NCBI RefSeq assembly: GCF_016859285.1
Contig: NC_053403.1
Location: 25,745,448 to 25,809,447, forward strand
Reading direction: 5' to 3'
DNA length: 64,000 nucleotides
From: Xiphias gladius
Lineage: Eukaryota; Chordata; Actinopteri; Istiophoriformes; Xiphiidae
Translations under genes and position numbers: made by a program
The notes under the pieces: generated by a model
The model's input: the letters and a program-made list of their open reading frames with translations, nothing else
Told to the model about the DNA's origin: nothing
Database searches by the model: none
In this document: piece by piece, positions 39,619 to 51,003 of the stretch
How positions within the stretch are numbered: the stretch's first letter is position 1
Layout of the letters: the number at the start of each line of letters is the position of its first letter

Positions 39619-42136
39619 GTAAGTTCAGTCCAGTTTGTCTGGGGCGGTTGAAGAGGATCTCTCCTCCGCTCACTAGTCCCGTTAGAAAGAGTCGCAAAGC
39701 CTGCTCCGCTTGTCCGGTTGCTTCCTTCCTCCTCACATCTGGAGGCAGCGGTGCGCGCTAAACGGCAGACAGAGAAACATTTGTTGCTTTCATTCGGGAT
39801 TCATTTGTCAAATGGGAAAGGACGCCTTAGGGTTTTGTCCCGGGGCTGCCGTGCGGGCGCTCTGCTCTCACCGGGGCCACCGGTCTCCTCCGGACTTTTT
39901 TTTTAAGGCGAGGGAAGTTGTGTTTTATTGGCAAGGATTCCTGCTCCTCTCGTAACCAGGTAACTGTTCCTCGGCCCCCGTGGCACCGGGACACCTCCAC
40001 ACTCAGAGGCTCAGTCACTGGGCGCCAGTGGCTTCAGACTGCAGCTTTCAGTGCGATGTGAGAGCTCTGCTGAGAGGCTCATTGTGTCGGAGTCTATTGT
40101 TGTGCTTTGTCTCCTTCATTTCCACCGGAGGAACTCGGTCAAGCAGAAAGTGGCGGGATATTGTCTGTCTAATGACAACAAAACCTCTATTAGTGTCCTC
40201 GAGTCCTTCTCACCCCCCCCCCGTTTGTCCCTCTTCATGTTGGACGCCGGTGAAGGCCCAAGATTCACAAAGTGCAGGCGATCGCTACAGACCGACAGAG
40301 CCAGGTCTTAGGATACAGTTAATGTAGTTTTATCATAGGATAAGTGAGAGCACATGCAGTTAGTCTGGCACCATGTGGTTCCGACTGGAGGTTCCTACTT
40401 AAGCGCATTAATGTCCTTTTGAAGGCCCGGCCAAGACCGTCCCTGCTCTCCTGCTCTCTGAATGTCCTCGTGTGTTTCTGTTGTCTCTACTTTAGCTTTA
40501 GCAGCTCTTCAAAGTTGTTTTCATCTCAGACCCACTTTGGCGTCTGGAAACCTGCGTCAGATTCCCGAGGAGAATTCACATTGACGTGTTGAGCTGTGGA
40601 GGTGCACCGAGACTGTTTTGTGTTAGAGCTAGAGTTAAAATCACCCTGCGCTCTGCTTAAATCTCTGGTAACCACTTTGAGAGGACCCAGAAAGTCCCCG
40701 TGGACTCCCAGAACCCCTAAGTCCACTGAATGTAAGCAGCTTATTTCGTGCGCTGGTTGTTGTCCAGTGTGTTTTCTCAATTGGCAGCAACAACTACCTG
40801 GCCGCAGTGGCTCGGCACTCATTTTCTTTTGTTCTGCAGCTTCCAGACTCTTGCATTCACTCAGACTGTCGTCGTTCATTTGGACCGAGGGGGGCACTGG
40901 TTTTTCGGGCCACGAGCCCTCTAACTGTGAACCTGTCCTAGCTGTAGTGCACAGCCGCTCTGTCCCAGCTTCGGACAGAATTGCCTCACCCTGGTCAACA
41001 GGAACTGACCTGATGCCTCACGTTTGCTGAGGGGCCGATTTTTTCCCCACAGGAAGTGCTCTGTGGATGTGCAGGGCGTCTCTATAAGCACTGAGGAAAG
41101 CAGCTCACCACAGGCCCCACTGAGCAGATTTAGCTGCAGCGTCTGCCTCGCCACACACACTTATCAGACCGGGCAGGCAGTCAGTCACGCAGCATAGTGG
41201 CTTTTCTCCAGCAGCCTCATTCTGAACAGCTTGGCCAAGGCAACGGCATTCAGTCGATTTTCTGGGGTTCTCTGGAGCCTTTCTGCCTTTCTGCCCAGCA
41301 GCTGGGTCCGCTGATGATCCGGCTTTGGATCTGTTTGCAACTGAGTTTAAGACTTTCGAGTCTTTTCTTTCTGCACAATAAGAACTGGAGGAGAGGGGTT
41401 GGTAGAAGCTGATTTTAAAGGCGACAGTTAGCAGGTTCTCTCGCTCACAAACCGCAGCAGAGACGCTCTGTAGGTGGAACCCTCTCACGTGGCCGAGCTG
41501 CGGGGTTATTTGTGGCGCCGTGAGCAGGTTGACGACTGTGCTTGACACCGAGAGAAGCCTGTTTTCCCCCAAGAAGGCGGTTAATGCTATTTTAGGATGT
41601 GCAGTGTTGCACGAGGGATCGAAATCTTCACAGTTACAGTTCCTCCACATCTCCAGCCCCCCCCCTTCATTTTTTACTGGACGGGCCGCGGCTGGAGGAA
41701 TCTAATGGAGTTCGGGGTTTCTTGAACTCGCTCTGTCAGTTCAACCTGAAGCACTTTTGTTTTTATGTTTGATGACCACTCAAAGTTTCATGTCATATTT
41801 TCACATCCTTGCCTTGATTGAAAGGGCAGTCTTGCATAAACTGACCAAAATGTGTTTTCTGTCCCTGCTCTCAGTAATTGGATTAGCTTGAAATATCTAG
41901 TTTTGTCTCCTCCAATAACGATGCTGTTTAATCACACAATGCTGCCAAAAATACCAAATGTCAAGAGTGTTGAGGACGTTAAGCTTCCCGAAAAAAACCA
42001 AAAGGACTGTGTGGAGCATACACATGTAATACTGTACCTGCATGAACCTGAATATGTTTTAACGGTTGATACTGTCTGTGTATTATTGCCAGTTCAACGG
42101 TGCCCTTTTTTTTTCACCAGCTAACGCTCCCTGAGA

Positions 42137-43303
42137 ATGGGTGACTGGAGCGCTCTGGGTCGTCTGCTGGACAAGGTCCAGGCCTACTCTACTGCCGGGG
42201 GGAAGGTCTGGCTGTCGGTTCTCTTCATCTTCAGGATCCTGGTTCTGGGTACTGCAGTGGAATCAGCCTGGGGAGACGAGCAGTCTGCCTTCAGATGCAA
42301 CACCCTGCAGCCTGGTTGTGACAACGTGTGCTACGACAAATCCTTCCCCATCTCCCACGTGCGCCTCTGGGTCCTCCAGATCATATTTGTGTCAACGCCC
42401 ACGCTTCTCTACCTGGCTCATGTCTTCTATCTGAACAGGAAGGAGCAGAAACTCAACCGGAAGGAGGAGGAGCTGAAAGCCGTGCAAAACGACGGAGGCG
42501 ATGTCGACATCCCGCTGAAGAAGATCGAGATGAAAAAGCTTAAGTATGGCATCGAGGAGCACGGCAAAGTGAAGATGAAGGGGGCTCTGCTCAGAACCTA
42601 TATAGTCAGTATCTTCTTCAAGTCTATGTTTGAGGTGGGCTTCCTGCTTATCCAGTGGTACATGTATGGTTTCAGCCTCTCTGCAGTCTACACCTGCGAG
42701 AGGTCCCCATGCCCACAGAAGGTTGAGTGCTTCCTGTCCCGTCCCACAGAGAAGACCGTCTTCATCATCTTCATGCTGGTGGTCTCGCTGGTGTCCCTGC
42801 TGCTCAACATCATCGAGCTCTTCTACGTCTTTTTTAAGAGGATCAAGGATCGTGTGAAGGGCAAACAGCAGCCCACTCTCTACCCCAGTGGAGGCACCTT
42901 GAGCCCCACCCCTAAAGACCTGTCCACCACCAAGTACGCCTACTATAACGGCTGCTCCTCCCCGACTGCCCCGCTCTCACCCATGTCCCCCCCAGGCTAC
43001 AAGCTGGCCACAGGGGAGCGGGGAACCGGCTCGTGCCGCAATTATAATAAGCAGGCCAACGAGCAGAACTGGGCCAACTACTCCACGGAGCAGAACCAGC
43101 TCGGCCAGAACGGTGGAGGAAGCACTATTTCAAACTCCCATGCACAAGCCTTTGACTTCCCCGATGACACCCACGAGCATAAGAAACTGTCCTCATCAGC
43201 AGGACACGAGCTGCAGCCGCTGGCGTTGATGGACGCCAGGCCCTGTAGCCGGGCCAGCAGCCGGATGAGCAGCCGGGCCAGGCCAGACGACCTGGATGTG
43301 TAA
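42137..43303 (+). CDS. gja1: Gap junction alpha-1 protein, connexin 43, 388 aa
   Basis: Cx43 forms plasma-membrane hemichannels and gap junctions in many tissues and scaffolds to ZO-1. The protein matches vertebrate Cx43 from end to end (mammalian length 382). [20 protein letters not shown] starts it; E1 has C54, C61, C65; E2 has C187, C192, C198, the same positions as in human. The loop has [17 protein letters not shown]. The tail keeps [20 protein letters not shown], the PPGY motif, [15 protein letters not shown], a Ser-rich [16 protein letters not shown] phosphorylation region and a PDZ-binding end DLDV (mammals DLEI). M213 in TM4 is kept. The start is fixed by homology and lies 16 bases after the splice acceptor (exon start 42121). 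The full-length tail suggests the gja1b (cx43) copy rather than the shorter teleost duplicate; that choice is inference. Confidence 0.98.
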   Translation: MGDWSALGRLLDKVQAYSTAGGKVWLSVLFIFRILVLGTAVESAWGDEQSAFRCNTLQPGCDNVCYDKSFPISHVRLWVLQIIFVSTPTLLYLAHVFYLNRKEQKLNRKEEELKAVQNDGGDVDIPLKKIEMKKLKYGIEEHGKVKMKGALLRTYIVSIFFKSMFEVGFLLIQWYMYGFSLSAVYTCERSPCPQKVECFLSRPTEKTVFIIFMLVVSLVSLLLNIIELFYVFFKRIKDRVKGKQQPTLYPSGGTLSPTPKDLSTTKYAYYNGCSSPTAPLSPMSPPGYKLATGERGTGSCRNYNKQANEQNWANYSTEQNQLGQNGGGSTISNSHAQAFDFPDDTHEHKKLSSSAGHELQPLALMDARPCSRASSRMSSRARPDDLDV

Positions 43304-45380
43304 GCCCTGCTCCTTCCTCCTCCCACCTCTGCCTGGCTGACGGGATGTGTGGCTGCGGCCAGAGAATCAGGAAACACTCCATCACATAGGTTCATATAAG
43401 AGGCGGGACTAACCTCAATCACTGTCTTCAGCATAGAGACGCTTAGTCTATCAAAGAGACATTAAAACTCATTATGTAACACTGTCAAAGGTACAAGTTG
43501 CAAATACTTTTTCAGTGACTTCTACCATAACTTTTTAGTGGAGCTAACCCGGCTGTCAGAGACCAGAACAGCCACAGGAATGTCTTAACAGAGGCGCTCC
43601 TTAGAACCAGTCACTGATCAGCTCAAGAACCCAGGACCACACCGGTCAAAGATGACTGAATTGGTTTTAATTTGCCGAGGTTGCGCATCTTCCCGTTTTG
43701 ATCGTTTCTGCTCTTCTGCATTTCATGTACCACTGCCGTGGCTTAGATCTGAAGGTATGGTGACGGCTTTACGACAGGGTGCCTTCTTAGTTGGCCCTTT
43801 TAACACCTGGCCAGGGACACCAGACAGAAATGAGCCTTCGAGGCTAGCTCTGGTTCATTCAACATTTCTTCCTCCTGTTCGTCAATGAGCATCGCCCCTG
43901 TCAAATAAACTAATTCATAAAGCAAGAGCCCACTAGGGCGAGACACAAATCCCCCTGCCCACACGCCCCACGTCCCCAATTCAGCCATATGCTGTAAACA
44001 CGTTGTAATTTGTAGTTTGGGACGTGCACTCTGATTACAGGCATTAGTTAAAACTGGGACCGCGGACAGTTTGGCGTAACGGACCCAGACTGTCCATACT
44101 GGCAGTTTTTCAGTGCTTCCCGAAATGGACTCGTGTGAAAGCTTTTTTCCGGTCAGGTAACTAAAACTATCTGGTTCAGGTTGGGGGAGGATCTCCTCAG
44201 CGGTTAACGAGCCAATGCTGAGTCTCGGCGAGAGACAGCATGGCAAAATGTCCAGTGTTGAATTGGCTCTTTGTCCCTAAGAGGTTTTCCTGCAGAATGA
44301 TGTCGCACTACTTCCACCTCAGCTCCTGAGACAGGGCAGTCGCTGCGGGTACGATCGCAGCAGGCCTCTCGTGGGGAACGTGCGAACGTAGTTGAGGTAG
44401 TTGTTTGAACAAATGACCGATGCTGTTGTTTGTCAGGTGAGGACAGTCCCTCGCTCTAATATAAACCTGTGTGATCAGCCGCGGCGTCACTCAATCACAT
44501 TCCATCGCTACCGACACTGTTGGATGGACTCGGCCACCGTGCAGTCGGTTGCTCTTACAGTTTGCTTGTGTAATAAAGCTGAGCTTTTACGTATACGTCA
44601 ACATAATTAATACTTTTTTTTTTTGTCGCTGTTGTAACTCGCAGCCTAACTATTTTAACCCAGTTCTCGATTACATTCGCATTTTAGTCTCTCAGTCACA
44701 ACAAAGTCAGCGGTTATTTTTCTGGGCAGAGTGTCTCCCGCTCGGCTCATCCTTTGCATGTGACTCACAGTGAGGGTTTTGAGGAGAATGCTTATCAGTT
44801 GTAGTGAATATTTATTGCTTGGCAACTGTAGGACACCTACCACTAAGAGGAAAAATTGACTACTATCCAGTATCTCATACTGACAGAAAACATCGTACAT
44901 CAACTCCCCACCAACTGTATATTTATTGACAGTAAAAACAATTAGCATTCTTTTTCTCTAGTAAGTTTGTCAGTCAGCGTGGACTGTTGTTTCCTGATAA
45001 ACTTTGAATATGTGTGGTCTTATGTTTTCATTCAGTGGTCTTATTTGTCTTTTTTTTCCGGGTGTGTGTGAGAGCGGCAGGGCTGAGGGCACGGGCAGCT
45101 GTAGCGCAGCAAACTCTGATCCGCTTGTACGTGGGATCCATAAAGAAAGGCTTCATTACTGTCATCCGTTCCGTGTTCTCTTCTTTTCATCTTTTGTGGG
45201 CGGTCGAGAGAGGCAGTAGAATGATTACCTGTGTTTTACATATTTGAGTGAATGATTTCTTCGTTCTGTAGTTAATGTTTTGATTTCGGACTCAGATGTA
45301 ACCGTTGCTGCTTGAGAAATAGATATTTAGTACTGTAAATCAAGCTAACTGTGTCACAATAAAAATGTGAGTTTTTAGAA
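43304..45380 (+). terminator. gja1: gja1 3' UTR with candidate poly(A) signals
   Basis: AATAAA signals lie at 43904, 44572 (TGTAATAAAGC) and 45358. Vertebrate gja1 3' UTRs usually run over 1 kb, so 44572 (about 1.3 kb after the stop) or 45358 is more likely than the first. No coding sequence or known repeat is seen in this stretch. Confidence 0.5.
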
Positions 45381-48373
45381 GACTGCTTATAGATCTGGAC
45401 TAATATTTAGTCAGTTATATTAAAATGTATGCCGATGTAGCTCCACAACTACCCAACACTAGGATAAATCTCAATTTGGGCTTCTTTTCTTTTTATTGTC
45501 ATTTTTGAAATTGTCAATTGTGCACCACTTTGTCGGTACTTACATGTGTCATGGATCTTTCAGCTACAATGGAGCTTGCACTGAGATCTTGGTGAAAGAG
45601 ATGTAATATGATGCACACAGTAAGTGGCAAGACTTTTCTGATACACGTTACTAATTTATTGCATAACACAGAAATCACTACAGTGCATAATATCGGACAT
45701 CTGACCACTGGTTTCATTGACTGGTTCTGCGAGAGGTGTCGTCCGTTGGCAGAACAGGAGCGATAGTCATTTGTTGCAGTTATTCAGACAATGCTCATCA
45801 ATGGGGATCCACTGTTGTACAGTGTAAGTGCACGATAGCGAAACAAAAACCCGTCAATTGTATCTGTGAAAAGCTATTTTAACCAATAAATATGTCTCTT
45901 TCCTAACCACCGATTGATTGGCTTCATTGCGGGTCATTCTCTTTGTCGTCACTGTGCTCTTTTAATTCACCTCCTTCTGGTTTAGGAACGCTTTTAGGTC
46001 ATTTGTCATTTTTTGTTTTTTTTGTCAAGGTTCGGTCCACATAAATGGTGTCATCGCGCCGTTTCGGTCTTTATGTCTTCTGTGTCAGCTGTTTCCACCT
46101 TTCGCGTGTAGTTACAGTTACAGGCGTTGTCCTCACCTGTTGCACAGATAGAGCGCAGGGCACCGCCTGTACTCGCTCTGCTCGGTGGTCCTTCCTCGGC
46201 CCCGGCTCTTTGAGCGGAGCTGCCTGCTGGCGCCTACCGGTACGTTCTTACGCTGCTCGTCGTCCGGGTTCAGTTTGAGACGAGCAGCTAAAACATCAGG
46301 TAACACCAACGCTGCTGTGACCCCGTGTTCTTTAAGTGATCATACAGAGGAAGATTTACACGCCTCCTGCGCTCATTCCTACTCATAAAAGTAACATTAC
46401 CTCCACATCCCCGGCCCTTGATCATTAGCTTGGCTTAGCTTTTTATTACTGTTGGCATGCTGACCTGCATGTTTTCACGGTTTCATTCCAGCTGTTTAGT
46501 TGCTGCTTCTCGTCTCATATTCAGCAGGATCCAGCTGAAAGTTTAGCTCACTTAAAGGGGAACTTTTTTGGTTGCAGTCTTCAAGACCAGATATTTTTAG
46601 ACGACATCGCATGAATTATATAAGAGAAATTAGAAAAAGTCTATCAACCACCATTACTCGGCTCTTTTTCAGCTTCTGTTGTGTTCCAGCTTCCAGCTTC
46701 CCAGGAACTTCTGACCAGCAAAGGTGTGAGGTATACAGGCACCGGCCCCTGTCTCAGTATCATGGCTGAGAAAGGAGAAAACCCCATGTCACTTTATACC
46801 GCATGCCTAAATGCATAATGCTCACACGCAGAGTTCAGCGGTGCTTCAGTGCATTTCACACTAAAGGGAAGAGAGCACGTCAGCTCTGGCAGGACACTTA
46901 AGCTGACGGTCAGCTGATCCGAACAATCTCCAACCATGTTTGACGTCTCCACAGGTCAGTGTTTTTAGGCCGCCAGCAGCACGTTCTCGGCGTGCCAGCT
47001 GCCACACGCCACCACTGACCGCTGTGCCGGTTACCTGCCGCACACTGCTGAAGACTCACCTGCTTCTCCGTGGCTTAGAACAACACTCCGACCCATAATA
47101 AAACCATTTCACGACCTGCTGGTTTGTGTTGGTAATTTACATTTTCATCAAACCTAAAACAAGACCGGAGGGCGACATACGAGGTTGTCGTCCACATCAG
47201 CGTTACATTACTTACTCTAACTGATCAAATCTGGTGCACTATGTTTATTCGATTCAAATATAGAAAACTATGTCAAGTGCATTTTATTACTGAGGAATTC
47301 TGTGTACTGCTCTGTGCTGAGGCTTTACTGTGCGCTCGGATACACGGTGTATGCGGAGCACCCTGCAGAGCTTCGTGTACCTGTACTGCCAAATGTAACC
47401 ATAATGGCATTCACACATAATCGTTTTAACTTTATGCCGAGAGTCGTTCTGACTTAGCTGCTGTAACATTTATGGAGGATTGCATCATGTGCTTAAAACA
47501 GAGGAAAACTCTGTCCGGCTAACACTGTCAAGGCCTTGCGAACACCACATAAACCAAGTCATGATCCAGATTAAGGAGAGTGATGGGGCCGCGGAGGTAT
47601 TCGGTCCTTAAGTGTACTCTAGCTTTGATAAAGGCTTCCGAGAGACGCAGTTAAATTTCATAATATGAAAGGACACGGCTCTTTTTCGCTTCTCCAAGTT
47701 TCCTATTTAATCTTTCCACAGCACTAAATCAAACCACATGTGTGCAGAGAGCCGAGCTGCAGCTTGAAGACCACATGTGGCTCAGAGTCAGAGAAGGAGA
47801 GGAGTGTGGGGGGACGTCAAACTTTCATTAATGACTCATTCATTTTAATTTCAGTAAACTGACCAGCGCTGGAGCTGTCAGATAATCCCCTTTATGTCTT
47901 CTACAACAAAACGCTCCCTTGAATTCCAATGTTGCGAGGAAAGTACAGCCAGGAGAGGGTGGTGGATTATTTTGGTCTAGTTTGCTTTATTTACAATATT
48001 GGAATATCTTCATAAAACACAACATGTCAGACTGTGTCAGGAGTAGCGTGATAAAGTCCTGGACTTACGTCCATCGTTGTCCCTGGTGTTTCAACAGCCC
48101 ACCGGCCTTCATCAGAACCAGGACGGACATTCAAATTTTGACCAAAGAAATGCTGTGGACTTAGAATACTAGAACCTGCAGTCATAGAGTCAGACAATCA
48201 ACGGTGGAGACACAAACAAACAAAAACAACAAAGTACGCGGTAGCCCAAAAGCCGAGAGTTGCACGGCATAGTTCAGGGTACAAACATAAATGAGATAAA
48301 CACAAAACAACACATTCAAGTCTCCACATTCTAACAACTAATGTTTGTTAACAGAGCTTGGATCTCTTTGCCT
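45381..48373. other. Intergenic stretch, nothing recognised
   Basis: No gene or clear repeat found on either strand. The frames are short and lack family features. Confidence 0.5.
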
Positions 48374-48820
48374 CCTTAAAAGAATAGTTGGACATTTTGA
48401 AAAAATACAATATTTGCTCTCTTGCAGAGAGCTAGCTGAGACTATTTGCTGGTCAGCTTAGCTTAGCATAACAGCTAGTCTAGCTCTGTCCAAAGGTCTA
48501 AACCTCACTAATCAACATGTTCTATCTTGTTTTTCAATCGTCATCCCCTTGAGGTCGCCTGGCAACCAGCGGAGACTCCAGGAAGTCACGGCACAAGCCA
48601 AGAAACAGTCCCACATATAACGTGTCGTCTTTACACGATGGCGTATGTATTAAAGACATGAAATGTAATGCGTTAATTAGTGAGCTGTAGTGGTGCCGGG
48701 AGACAGAGCCCCAGCCAGTTGTTAGCGCGTGCTTCCAGGCTTTATGCTAAGCTAAGATAACTGCTTACCGGATATGCCCTCATATTAACTGTACAGACAT
48801 GAGAGTCGTGTTGTTTGAAT
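48374..48820 (+). mobile_element. Fish non-autonomous DNA element (TTTAGCTTAGCATAA family)
   Basis: The left end reads TAAAAGAATAGTTGGACATTTTG. Inside are CAGCTTAGCTTAGCATAACAGCTAG, CTCTGTCCAAAGGTC, GGAAGTCACG and CTGGCAACCAGCGGAGACTCC, and later ATGCTAAGCTAAGATAACTG and CTGTACAGACATGAGAGTCGTG. I remember this set as a common fish repeat whose ends are TTAAAGGAATAGTTCGACATTTTG-like inverted repeats. The right terminal repeat is lost here. Confidence 0.7.
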
Positions 48821-48990
48821 GAAAGGAGGTAGTTTATTCCATCCCATGCCACCGGCACACAGAAATGAATCCTTATTATCTCAGTCTTAAATCTATATAG
48901 ATTTAAATCTGCCACCTTGGCTCTGCTAACATCTCCTACCTTTCTGGTTTTTATCAGTTTGGCAGCACAGTAGTGTTGTGCAGGAGCTGC

Positions 48991-49091
48991 ACCAACGGAG
49001 CTGCAGTGTGTGCACCTTTGACCACTGATCTACCAGTGGTCAACACTGGTAGATCAGTGGTCAAAGGTGCACACACTGCAGCTCCGTTGGT
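48991..49091. repeat. Perfect palindrome, 47-bp arms, 7-base loop
   Basis: 48991-49037 (ACCAACGGAGCTGCAG... to ...GATCTACCAGT) is the exact reverse complement of 49045-49091, with the loop GGTCAAC between. There is no mismatch. It matches no transposon end I know and has no clear target duplication. Confidence 0.95.
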
Positions 49092-49884
49092 CTTGGACCT
49101 GGTTTCATATCCAGCTTTTAGCTGCTGATTGCATGATATCATATAGTTTTGAACAGTTATTGTAGTAAGCTAGAAACCGAAGATGCTATATAACATATAG
49201 CACATGCTTTTATAATGGGGGTGTCCAAAATGTAAAACTTAACTTGTATGAAATAAATTTCATGACATAAAAAGGCTTCCCCAGCGGGTAAGTAAAAGTA
49301 CTGTAAAAAAACACAACCTGTCGGCTTGTGTTCCGCCTCAGGCAGCATCAAGAGGCTCACGCTGACGTGTCTGTAGAAATAGGGAAAAGGCGGGAAATGT
49401 CGTGGTGAACTCATCGCACAGTGAAACCATGTATACTAATCAATCATGACAATAATACTAAACAATAATGGGATGCTCACGTTATTGATAAACAGTATGA
49501 AACATGTTGCCTTCCAGTTTAGCGACAGCAGCGCTGAACACCACAAAACAGCCACATACAAAAAGCCGAATAAAGCCATATACAGCGGTGCCGCAAAACA
49601 TGTCGCGAGGAGGGAGCCGCCTCAGCCAAGAAGCCAAAATATGACAAAAATATGAAACAGTATGAAAAAGGTGGTAAGACACCGTCTACAGAACTGTAAA
49701 AACAATATGTTACAAAAGGGTGATGAAACAAGACAGGTGTAACTCAAGAAAGGCTACGGCGCTATACAAATAACGTATATTTCTCTTCTTCTTCTTCTTC
49801 TATTTATTATTATTATAATTCCTCAGTAAGCCCATGGGGAGAACCTGTTCCCAGGTTAAATATCCATCTCGCCTCTGTTTGTAA
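49092..49884. other. Intergenic stretch with a short (TTC)n/(TTA)n tract
   Basis: There is a pyrimidine-rich simple tract at about 49781-49820. Nothing else is recognised. Confidence 0.5.
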
Positions 49885-50172
49885 TAGCCGACCATGGAGA
49901 TCATCACCTCTGCCCCTGCTGGGTGATGGGATGAGTACCTGGTCAAAAATATTCATCTCATCTGATCAAGACGCTTAATTACCGGGAGGTTTGAGCACTT
50001 CTGTCAAAAACTGATGCACAATACGGCTCGTGATCTGCCTCTCAGCCGTGCACTGGCTTAGTCGCTGGACAAATCTGGAGCGGTTCTATTCTCTGAGATC
50101 TGAAATGGAACGTTTTTTGAAAGAGAAAGGTCACAGGTCACAGCCTTGTTGGACCGAGCAACCCTGAGTAGC
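49885..50172 (+). mobile_element. hAT transposon remnant, copy 2, upstream part
   Basis: Diverged from copy 1 (27150-27395) but clearly homologous: ATTCATCTCATCTGATCAAG, then GCCGTGCACTGGCTTAGTCG and CTGAGATCTGAAATGGAACG, then AAAGGTCACA and CAGCCTTGTTGGACCGAGCA. The remnant is interrupted after about 50172 by unassigned sequence and an L2 tail, and resumes at 50671. Confidence 0.65.
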
Positions 50173-50307
50173 AGACCTCACCGTTGTAGTTGTAGTCTCT
50201 GGCAATCTGAACACACTGAGCACATCTTACAAGAAAAGTGGGTCTTGTGTGAACTTTTTGTGACGACAAGGCTGCACTCTCCCCAACTCTGCTAGAAATG
50301 ATCTCCT

Positions 50308-50662
50308 AGACTGCCGGGGACTTCCCATGATGCACTGAGCTCCTCTCTCCTCCTGTGGCCTTCTGCAGGTATTTCTGCCCCTGGTGCTGCAGAGTCTGGA
50401 TCTGTGACGGCAAACCACCTACTTCCCCAAGACCCTGCTCAACACCCACTGATTCAATTATCATGACTATTATTGTTAAGTCTTATTATTCCACCTATTG
50501 TTATAATTAGTAGTTTCATTATTAGTCTCATTATTGTTACACATCTTTATGTGGTACCTGTACTGTGTACCTGTACACACACACACACACACACGCCACG
50601 TTCTTGCTCATCTGGGATTGTTTGGTCTCTGTAAATATAACTATGAATTGAATCGACTTTCC
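50308..50662 (+). mobile_element. L2 LINE 3' end nested in the hAT remnant
   Basis: GACTGCCGGGGACTTCCCATGATGCACT begins the shared L2 3' block, also present at 4458 and (reverse) at 63305-63335. It continues through TGCAGAGTCTGGATCTGTGACGGC, CTCAACACCCACTG and the ATTATT-rich tail with an (AC)10 microsatellite at 50575-50594. It ends near an ATGAATTGAATCGA tail. It is 5' truncated with no coding part left. Confidence 0.8.
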
Positions 50663-50670
50663 TTGACTTT

Positions 50671-51003
50671 CTGGATTTTGCTGCCGTGGAGAACATGAAC
50701 CTGTTCTCAGGTTCTTTCTCAGCTGATGTGGAAGGAGAACAGGAGCACGAGCAGCTGGAGCTTATTGCAAAGTCATGTGATGAGACACCTGACAAAGGAG
50801 CTCAGTCGTCAACTAGGAGGGATATTTACTGCTGAGTGAAATGTAAAAGCGTTAAAACCGTCTCACCGCAGGTTCAAGTGTGCAGCACAAACGGATTAAA
50901 CCTTTACCATGAAGATATTCTCTTAAGTTAAAAGGCTCGTGGCCCAGGGACGTTGACTTTGTTCTCCTCGTGGCTCCAGGCAGGAAAAGTTTGGACAGCC
51001 CTG
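50671..51003 (+). mobile_element. hAT transposon 3' end, copy 2, identical to 27420-27752
   Basis: All 333 bases match the copy-1 block with no difference that I can find by eye. The block encodes the NLFSGSFSADVEGEQEHEQL piece followed by a stop. It ends exactly at the GGAAAAGTTTGGACAGCCCTG terminal repeat; the flanks then differ completely (AGAACAAA in copy 1, CTGTTCAG here). Confidence 0.85.

Noticed and set aside
48954..49142. 62-codon - strand frame across the palindrome
   Set aside because: The frame exists only because the palindrome repeats the same words; no protein is implied.
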